A stretch of 64,000 nucleotides of DNA from Streptomyces sp. WZ-12. Lineage in GTDB: Bacteria > Actinomycetota > Actinomycetes > Streptomycetales > Streptomycetaceae. The first letter of the stretch is position 1. The number at the start of each line of letters is the position of its first letter. The notes beneath the pieces were generated by a model, which was not told the origin of the DNA, made no database searches, and worked only from the letters and a program-made list of their open reading frames with translations. Of this stretch, positions 58,484 to 64,000 are shown in pieces. The position numbers and the translations under genes were made by a program. Location: assembly GCF_028898845.1 (NCBI RefSeq), contig NZ_CP118574.1:5057001-5121000 (forward strand), given 5' to 3'.

Positions 58484-58516
58484 GGGCGGTACGGAGCCGA
58501 TGGCGCCGTACCGCCC
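58484..58516 (+). terminator. Hairpin between rpsD and rpoA
   Basis: Perfect 11-bp stem GGGCGGTACGG / CCGTACCGCCC over 11 nt, 14 bp after rpsD. A TTGTCA/TAGCGG pair 17 bp apart (58523-58551) just downstream is a weak rpoA promoter candidate. Confidence 0.6.
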
Positions 58517-58577
58517 GTACCCTTGTCAGTACAGCGGACGTCAAATAGCGGGCGTCCACGACTGAAGGAAACACATC

Positions 58578-59600
58578 ATGCTGATCGCTCAGCGCCCCTC
58601 GTTGACCGAAGAGGTCGTCGACGAGTACCGCTCCCGGTTCGTCATCGAGCCGCTGGAGCCGGGCTTCGGCTACACCCTCGGCAACTCCCTGCGTCGGACC
58701 CTGCTCTCCTCGATCCCGGGTGCGGCGGTCACGTCCATCCGCATCGACGGCGTGCTGCACGAGTTCACCACCGTGCCCGGCGTCAAGGAAGACGTCACCG
58801 ACCTGATCCTCAACATCAAGCAGCTCGTCGTCTCCTCCGAGCACGACGAGCCGGTCGTGATGTACCTGCGCAAGCAGGGCCCCGGCGTCGTCACCGCCGC
58901 GGACATCGCGCCGCCGGCCGGTGTCGAGGTGCACAACCCCGACCTGGTCCTGGCCACGCTGAACGGCAAGGGCAAGCTGGAGATGGAGCTGACCGTCGAG
59001 CGCGGTCGCGGCTACGTCTCCGCCGTCCAGAACAAGCAGGTCGGCCAGGAGATCGGCCGGATCCCGGTCGACTCGATCTACTCGCCGGTGCTCAAGGTCA
59101 CGTACAAGGTCGAGGCGACCCGTGTCGAGCAGCGCACCGACTTCGACAAGCTGATCGTCGACGTCGAGACCAAGCAGGCGATGCGTCCGCGCGACGCCAT
59201 GGCCTCGGCCGGCAAGACCCTGGTGGAGCTGTTCGGCCTCGCCCGTGAGCTGAACATCGACGCCGAGGGCATCGACATGGGCCCGTCCCCGACGGACGCC
59301 GCGCTCGCCGCCGACCTGGCGCTGCCGATCGAGGAGCTGGAGCTCACCGTCCGCTCCTACAACTGCCTCAAGCGCGAGGGCATCCACTCCGTGGGTGAGC
59401 TCGTGGCGCGCTCCGAGGCGGACCTGCTCGACATCCGCAACTTCGGCGCGAAGTCGATCGACGAGGTCAAGGCGAAGCTGGCCGGCATGGGCCTGGCCCT
59501 GAAGGACTCGCCCCCCGGGTTCGACCCGACCGCCGCCGCCGACGCGTTCGGCGCGGACGACGACGCGGACCAGGGCTTCGTCGAGACCGAGCAGTACTGA
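58578..59600 (+). CDS. rpoA: DNA-directed RNA polymerase subunit alpha
   Basis: 340 residues. N-terminal dimerisation domain ([20 protein letters not shown]), linker near residue 235-250, C-terminal domain with helix-hairpin-helix motifs ([40 protein letters not shown]) and an acidic tail. ATG 58578 has GAAGGAAAC upstream. Confidence 0.98.
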   Translation: MLIAQRPSLTEEVVDEYRSRFVIEPLEPGFGYTLGNSLRRTLLSSIPGAAVTSIRIDGVLHEFTTVPGVKEDVTDLILNIKQLVVSSEHDEPVVMYLRKQGPGVVTAADIAPPAGVEVHNPDLVLATLNGKGKLEMELTVERGRGYVSAVQNKQVGQEIGRIPVDSIYSPVLKVTYKVEATRVEQRTDFDKLIVDVETKQAMRPRDAMASAGKTLVELFGLARELNIDAEGIDMGPSPTDAALAADLALPIEELELTVRSYNCLKREGIHSVGELVARSEADLLDIRNFGAKSIDEVKAKLAGMGLALKDSPPGFDPTAAADAFGADDDADQGFVETEQY

Positions 59601-59647
59601 TCCGCCCCGACGGCGGGGTGGTCGAGCGCGCTCGGCCCTCCCGCCGT

Positions 59648-59686
59648 GTCCGGCCGAGGCTCGTCCTCGCACGCCGGACGGGCTGA
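59648..59686. repeat. Palindromic intergenic repeat, Streptomyces type
   Basis: GTCCGGC (59648-59654) pairs with GCCGGAC (59673-59679) around CGAGGCTCGTCCTCGCAC. The right half, with CTCGTCC and CCGGACGGGCTGA, resembles a palindrome common between genes in streptomycetes (recalled). Confidence 0.5.
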
Positions 59687-59809
59687 GACTTTCCGGCTCG
59701 GGCGTCCTCGCGACGCTCGGGCCGGCTGGTGACTTCCGCGGGGCGGCCGCCTCGTGGGAACTGACACCGGTACCTGATACGGCCGGTGCAGCAATGAAGG
59801 AGAAACACC

Positions 59810-60268
59810 ATGCCGAAGCCCACCAAGGGTGCCCGTCTGGGCGGCAGCGCTTCGCACGAGAAGGCGCTCCTGCGGAACCTGGCGACCAACCTCTTCGAGC
59901 ACGGCCGCATCACCACGACCGAGGCCAAGGCCCGTCGTCTGCGTCCGTTCGCCGAGCGTCTGGTGACCAAGGCGAAGAAGGGCGACCTGCACAACCGCCG
60001 TCAGGTCATGGAGCTGATCACGAACAAGAGCGTCGTGCACACGCTCTTCACCGAGATCGCGCCGCGGTTCTCGGAGCGTCCGGGTGGCTACACCCGCATC
60101 ACCAAGATCGGCAACCGCCGTGGTGACAACGCCCCGATGGCCGTCATCGAGCTGGTCGAGGGCGAGATCGCCAAGAAGGCGACCGTTGCCGAGGCCGAGG
60201 CCGCGACCAAGCGCGCGGTGAAGGAGGCCGACGAGGCCGCCGCCACCGAGGAGTCGAAGGACGCCTGA
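59810..60268 (+). CDS. rplQ: 50S ribosomal protein L17
   Basis: 152 residues: [60 protein letters not shown], plus an Ala/Glu/Lys-rich C-terminal extension of ~35 residues usual in actinobacteria. AAGGAGAA precedes ATG 59810. Confidence 0.97.
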   Translation: MPKPTKGARLGGSASHEKALLRNLATNLFEHGRITTTEAKARRLRPFAERLVTKAKKGDLHNRRQVMELITNKSVVHTLFTEIAPRFSERPGGYTRITKIGNRRGDNAPMAVIELVEGEIAKKATVAEAEAATKRAVKEADEAAATEESKDA

Positions 60269-60287
60269 GTCCGGCGCTGAAGCGGTG

Positions 60288-60319
60288 AGCGGGTCCGCCC
60301 CCCTGGGGGCGGGCCCGCT
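60288..60319 (+). terminator. Terminator after rplQ
   Basis: 15-bp stem AGCGGGTCCGCCCCC / GGGGGCGGGCCCGCT with one wobble, followed by TTCGTCT. Lies between rplQ and truA. Confidence 0.8.
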
Positions 60320-60352
60320 TTCGTCTGTGCCCGGCCTGAGAGGATTGCTGGT

Positions 60353-61204
60353 GTGAGTGACGAAGTGGAGCCCGGGTTCGTCCGGGTGCGGCTGGACCTG
60401 TCGTACGACGGCACGGAGTTCTCCGGGTGGGCCAAGCAGCGCGAACGGCGCACGGTCCAGGGGGAGTTGGAGGACGCGATCCGGACCGTGACGCGGTCCG
60501 GTGAGACCTACGAGCTCACCGTCGCCGGGCGGACCGACGCCGGGGTGCACGCGCGCGGGCAGGTGGCGCACGTGGACCTGCCGGCGGAACTGTGGGCCGA
60601 GCACGCCGACAAGCTGTTGCGGCGGCTGGCCGGGCGGTTGCCCAAGGACGTCCGGGTGTGGCGGGTCGCCGAGGCGCCCTACGGCTTCAACGCCCGGTTC
60701 TCGGCGATCTGGCGGCGCTATGCGTACCGGGTCTGCGACCAGCACGGCGGCGTCGATCCGCTGCTGCGCGGGCATGTGCTGTGGCACGACTGGGACCTGG
60801 ACGTGGCGGCGATGAACGAGGCGTCCCGGGCGCTGCTGGGGGAGCACGACTTCGCCGCGTACTGCAAGCGGCGGGACGGCGCGACCACCATCCGCACGCT
60901 CCAGGAGCTGAGTTGGGAGCGGGGCGCGGACGGGATCGTCACGGCGACGGTGCGGGCGGACGCGTTCTGCCACAACATGGTGCGGTCGCTGGTGGGGGCG
61001 CTGCTGTTCGTGGGCGACGGGCACCGGCCGGTGGACTGGCCGGGCAAGGTGCTGGCCGCCGGCGTGCGGGACTCCGCGGTGCACGTGGTGCGGCCGCACG
61101 GGCTGACGCTGGAGGAGGTCGGCTACCCGGCCGACGAGCTGCTGATGGCCCGCAACAAGGAGGCGCGCAACAAGCGGTCGCTGCCCGCGGACGGTTGCTG
61201 CTGA
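60353..61204 (+). CDS. truA: tRNA pseudouridine(38-40) synthase
   Basis: 283 residues. Catalytic Asp62 in [47 protein letters not shown] and [14 protein letters not shown] are family motifs. Isomerises U38-U40 in the anticodon stem-loop. GTG 60353 and an overlapping out-of-frame GTG at 60351 are seen; AGAGGA upstream. Confidence 0.95.
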   Translation: MSDEVEPGFVRVRLDLSYDGTEFSGWAKQRERRTVQGELEDAIRTVTRSGETYELTVAGRTDAGVHARGQVAHVDLPAELWAEHADKLLRRLAGRLPKDVRVWRVAEAPYGFNARFSAIWRRYAYRVCDQHGGVDPLLRGHVLWHDWDLDVAAMNEASRALLGEHDFAAYCKRRDGATTIRTLQELSWERGADGIVTATVRADAFCHNMVRSLVGALLFVGDGHRPVDWPGKVLAAGVRDSAVHVVRPHGLTLEEVGYPADELLMARNKEARNKRSLPADGCC

Positions 61205-61253
61205 GGCGGTGCCCGGCCCGCGCCGCCACGGCGGGCGGGCCGGCGCTACGGCG

Positions 61254-62114
61254 TCAGGAGGCCCGGCCGGCCTTCCGCTCGGCCTCCTTGAGCTGCTCGG
61301 CGGCGGCCCTGGCGGCCTGGTCCTTGCCGCGCTGGGCGATCTGCGTGAAGGCGTAGGCGCCGCCGTCCCGGCTGATCTGCTGGGACGCGTCGTTCCCGCC
61401 GACGTCCTTGCCGTTGGTGAAGCCGGCGATGGTGAAGTAGGCGTAGCGGCCGGTGGCGTTGGTGGTCATCCGGCACTTGCTGCCCTGGCAGAAGTTAGCG
61501 GGGACCCCGCCGCCGGGCAGCGGCATGAGGTTGGGCTTGCCCTCGTTCATCACCGCGGCGGCCTTGGCGGGCGAGTCGAAGACCGCGACGCCGATGGTGA
61601 CCGCGACCCCGCCCTGGGTGTACGTGGCGCGCAGGAGCTGCTTGCAGCCGTTGTGGCTGAGCGAGGAGACCAGGGCGCCCTGGGCGCCGGCGGTGCAGTC
61701 CCCGGTGCTGGCGGCGCTGGCCTTCGGGTAGCTGTGCTCGCCGACGACCATGGCCTTCTGGGGGAAGAGGCTGTCCGGGGTGAGCGGCGCGGTGTCCTTC
61801 TTGGGGTCGGAGATGTAGTCCTGCGGGTTGGGCGGGGGCGGGACCGAGACGTCGGGGAAGGACGGCTTGTCGTCCGGTAGGGCGGACTGGCCGGACGCGC
61901 TGGGGTGGGCCGAGGGGTTGCCGTCGGAGGAGCCGCTGCTGGTGATCACGGCGGCGGCGACGATGCCGGCGACCGCGAGCGCGGCGACCGCCCCGCCGCC
62001 GATCATGAGCCAGCGCTTGCGGCGGCCGCGGGCCTCGCTCTCGTCGGCCAGCGCCTCCCAGTTCGGGGTGGAACCCCCCTGGCCGCCGAACGGCCCCCCT
62101 TGCCCAAAACTCAT
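61254..62114 (-). CDS. Membrane-anchored hypothetical protein with extracytoplasmic domain
   Basis: 286 residues. Gly-rich N-terminus (MSFGQGGPFGGQGGSTPNWE), WEALADESEARGRRKRW, then one membrane helix (~40-60), a Ser/Pro linker and an outside domain with four Cys (TGDCTAGAQGALVS, GCKQLLRATYTQGG, NFCQGSKCRMTTNA) that may form two disulfides. Charged, helical C-terminus (AAAEQLKEAERKAGRAS). Start: the ATG at 62114 matches the common N-terminus; one at 62123 is possible. No enzymatic motif seen; unknown function. Opposite strand to truA and rplM. Confidence 0.75.
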   Translation of the reverse strand: MSFGQGGPFGGQGGSTPNWEALADESEARGRRKRWLMIGGGAVAALAVAGIVAAAVITSSGSSDGNPSAHPSASGQSALPDDKPSFPDVSVPPPPNPQDYISDPKKDTAPLTPDSLFPQKAMVVGEHSYPKASAASTGDCTAGAQGALVSSLSHNGCKQLLRATYTQGGVAVTIGVAVFDSPAKAAAVMNEGKPNLMPLPGGGVPANFCQGSKCRMTTNATGRYAYFTIAGFTNGKDVGGNDASQQISRDGGAYAFTQIAQRGKDQAARAAAEQLKEAERKAGRAS

Positions 62115-62281
62115 GCCGCGCATCTTAATGCGCACGGTCGTCCGTGTGGGGGGTCGGAGGGCATCCCGTTCGCGGGGCCCCGCGGAGCGTGAAGGGCGGC
62201 GACGGAGGGGGTCTGGCGGGGGCGGAGCCGTGCTGTCGGTGGGGGAGAGAGGGCAGGTCGCACGCCCGTCCGGGGCGTGTT

Positions 62282-62311
62282 TTGACCCGTACGGGGTCGG
62301 GTCAGTATCCT
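62282..62311 (+). promoter_or_regulatory. Promoter of rplM-rpsI
   Basis: TTGACC (62282-62287), 18-bp spacer, TATCCT (62306-62311). The best vegetative promoter match in the window. About 200 nt of leader precede rplM; the rest of the 405-bp gap (62115-62519) shows no gene. Confidence 0.65.
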
Positions 62312-62519
62312 GCTAGTTCGTTATGCGTATGGGCTTGCTCCATCTCACGTGAGGGGCCTTACGCCGGCTTACAGGGCCGCTGACCAGCAGTGGACGATCG
62401 GGTTGCGTCGCCCGTAGTGCCGCCTCGCTGTGTGAGTGGCCGTGGTGCCAGGACAGGACCCTTCCCCGCGGTCCCTCAAGGACCAGGGGATACCCAACTC
62501 ACGAAGCGAAGGCTAAGAC

Positions 62520-62963
62520 GTGCGTACGTACAGCCCCAAGCCCGGCGACGTTCAGCGCCAGTGGCACATCATCGACGCGCAGGACGTCGTTCTCGGTCGC
62601 CTGGCCAGCCAGGCCGCCTCCCTCCTGCGGGGTAAGCACAAGCCGGTTTACGCCCCTCACGTCGACACCGGTGACTTCGTCATCATCGTCAACGCCGACA
62701 AGGTGCACCTCTCCGGCAACAAGCGCACCCAGAAGATGGCCTACCGCCACTCCGGCTTCCCGGGTGGTCTGCGCTCCGTCCGTTACGACGAGCTGCTGGA
62801 CAAGAACCCCGAGAAGGCCGTCGAGAAGGCCATCAAGGGCATGCTCCCCAAGAACACCCTCGGCCGTCAGATGCTCTCGAAGCTGAAGGTCTACGCGGGC
62901 GCCGAGCACCCGCACGCTGCTCAGCAGCCGGTCCCGTTCGAGATCACCCAGGTCGCGCAGTAA
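62520..62963 (+). CDS. rplM: 50S ribosomal protein L13
   Basis: 147 residues: [63 protein letters not shown] 62520 with GAAGGCTAA upstream. Early 50S assembly protein. Confidence 0.97.
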   Translation: MRTYSPKPGDVQRQWHIIDAQDVVLGRLASQAASLLRGKHKPVYAPHVDTGDFVIIVNADKVHLSGNKRTQKMAYRHSGFPGGLRSVRYDELLDKNPEKAVEKAIKGMLPKNTLGRQMLSKLKVYAGAEHPHAAQQPVPFEITQVAQ

Positions 62964-63007
62964 GTCCGGCCACCCCCTAAGACGACAGAGAGAATCTGAG
63001 GAGCATC

Positions 63008-63517
63008 GTGGCTGAGACCACCCCCGAGACCCCGCTGGACGAGGTCGAGGTCGAGCAGTACACCACCGAGACCGAGGTCGTGGAGGGCGAGTACACCTCC
63101 GAGTCCCTCGCGTCCCGCTTCGGTGAGCCGCAGCCGGCCGCCGGCCTGGGTCGCCGCAAGAACGCCATCGCCCGCGTCCGGATCGTTCCGGGCACCGGCC
63201 AGTGGAAGATCAACGGCCGCACCCTTGAGGGCTACTTCCCGAACAAGGTGCACCAGCAGGAAGTCAACGAGCCCTTCAAGGTGCTCGAACTGGACAACCG
63301 CTACGACGTCATCGCCCGCATCGCCGGCGGCGGCATCTCCGGCCAGGCCGGTGCGCTGCGCCTGGGCGTGGCCCGTGCGCTGAACGAGGCGGACGTGGAC
63401 GCCAACCGTCCCGCCCTGAAGAAGGCCGGGTTCCTCAAGCGTGACGACCGTGCGGTCGAGCGCAAGAAGGCCGGTCTCAAGAAGGCCCGCAAGGCTCCGC
63501 AGTACAGCAAGCGCTAA
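63008..63517 (+). CDS. rpsI: 30S ribosomal protein S9
   Basis: 169 residues. An acidic N-terminal extension of ~45 residues ([20 protein letters not shown]) precedes the S9 domain ([20 protein letters not shown]) with C-terminal [12 protein letters not shown] reaching the P site. GTG 63008 with GAGGAG upstream; 44 bp after rplM. Confidence 0.97.
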   Translation: MAETTPETPLDEVEVEQYTTETEVVEGEYTSESLASRFGEPQPAAGLGRRKNAIARVRIVPGTGQWKINGRTLEGYFPNKVHQQEVNEPFKVLELDNRYDVIARIAGGGISGQAGALRLGVARALNEADVDANRPALKKAGFLKRDDRAVERKKAGLKKARKAPQYSKR

Positions 63518-63543
63518 TCGCGCGCTGCACGAGGCAGCCCAGG

Positions 63544-63583
63544 CGAACGCCCCGGTGGCACTTCCGTGCTGCCGGGGCGTTCG
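63544..63583 (+). terminator. Terminator after rpsI
   Basis: 12-bp outer stem CGAACGCCCCGG / CCGGGGCGTTCG plus inner GCAC/GTGC, then TTTAGTC. Ends rplM-rpsI 27 bp after the stop. Confidence 0.85.
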
Positions 63584-63644
63584 TTTAGTCACTAGGTGGC
63601 GGGCGTCCGGAGCGGCGCCTGGTGGATCGTAATGGAGGACACCA

Positions 63645-64000
63645 GTGGGACGACTCTTCGGCACGGACGGTGTGCGCGGCGTCGCCAATGCGGATCTGAC
63701 GGCGGAGCTGGCGCTCGGCCTGTCGGTCGCGGCGGCACACGTGCTGGCCGAGGCGGGGACGTTTGCAGGGCACCGGCCGACGGCCGTGGTCGGTCGCGAT
63801 CCGCGGGCGTCCGGGGAGTTCCTGGAGGCCGCGGTGGTCGCGGGCCTGGCCAGCGCCGGGGTGGACGTGCTGCGGGTGGGCGTGCTGCCGACCCCGGCGG
63901 TCGCGTACCTGACCGGGGTGCTCGGCGCCGACCTGGGCGTGATGCTCTCCGCCAGCCACAACCCGATGCCCGACAACGGCATCAAGTTCTTCGCGCGCGG
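63645..64000 (+). CDS. glmM: Phosphoglucosamine mutase (partial, 3' end outside window)
   Basis: First 118 residues only. GTG 63645 ([15 protein letters not shown]) has GGAGGA eight bases upstream. Catalytic phosphoserine motif [17 protein letters not shown] with Ser104 is complete. GlmM converts glucosamine-6-phosphate to glucosamine-1-phosphate for UDP-GlcNAc and peptidoglycan, complementing murB earlier in the window. Sugar-binding and C-terminal domains lie beyond the edge. Confidence 0.95.
   Translation, partial: MGRLFGTDGVRGVANADLTAELALGLSVAAAHVLAEAGTFAGHRPTAVVGRDPRASGEFLEAAVVAGLASAGVDVLRVGVLPTPAVAYLTGVLGADLGVMLSASHNPMPDNGIKFFAR

Overview
The window is very GC-rich, GC at third codon positions is near saturation, and GTG starts are common. 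Gene content and order match a Streptomyces chromosome. From memory, the order parallels the S. coelicolor stretch from the second nuo cluster (about SCO4599) to glmM (about SCO4736), except that here tuf is followed directly by rpsJ. The species cannot be named from the sequence. No insertion sequence, prophage, CRISPR array or large foreign island is visible.

Layout. (1) 1-2955: an EccD-like 11-helix membrane protein and a Pro/Ala-rich MinD/EspI-like ATPase, probably the edge of a type VII (ESX) secretion locus that continues off the left end. (2) 3217-13200: a tightly overlapping nuo operon, nuoA-B-C-H-I-J-K-L-M-N. It has no nuoD, E, F or G, so it would make the membrane arm plus connecting iron-sulfur subunits without an NADH-input module. 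(3) 13425-18866: accessory housekeeping genes: HtpX-like protease, YccF, a lipoprotein, YajQ, tRNA-Tyr, an NAD(P)-binding protein, and a CodA-like amidohydrolase whose active site looks degraded. (4) 19049-24020: tRNA-Thr, tRNA-Met, rpmG, a HadA/HadB-like hot-dog pair, murB, an adenosine-deaminase-family enzyme and an aspartate aminotransferase. (5) 24203-37569: tRNA-Trp, secE-nusG, rplK-rplA, a lipoprotein, rplJ-rplL, rpoB-rpoC. (6) 37712-42953: a DUF1707 protein and the str operon rpsL-rpsG-fusA-tuf. (7) 43377-53065: the S10 and spc ribosomal protein clusters, rpsJ to rplO. (8) 53291-60268: secY-adk-map-infA-rpmJ-rpsM-rpsK-rpsD-rpoA-rplQ. (9) 60353-64000: truA, a secreted or anchored protein, rplM-rpsI and the start of glmM, which is cut by the window edge.

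Most of the window is therefore the core gene-expression machinery: nearly all large- and small-subunit protein operons, RNA polymerase alpha, beta and beta', both main elongation factors, the SecY and SecE translocase subunits, NusG and start-methionine processing. The blocks are separated by strong GC-rich hairpins, usually without a T-tract, and preceded by sigma-HrdB-like promoters. Points worth a second look are a 28-nt hairpin repeated (26/28) in the rpsL and rpsJ leaders, a non-standard Thr in the rifampicin pocket of RpoB, the nuoDEFG-less complex I operon with a repeat-bearing NuoC tail, the ESX-like pair, and the ligand-poor CodA homologue. I did not find a clearly new multi-gene system.
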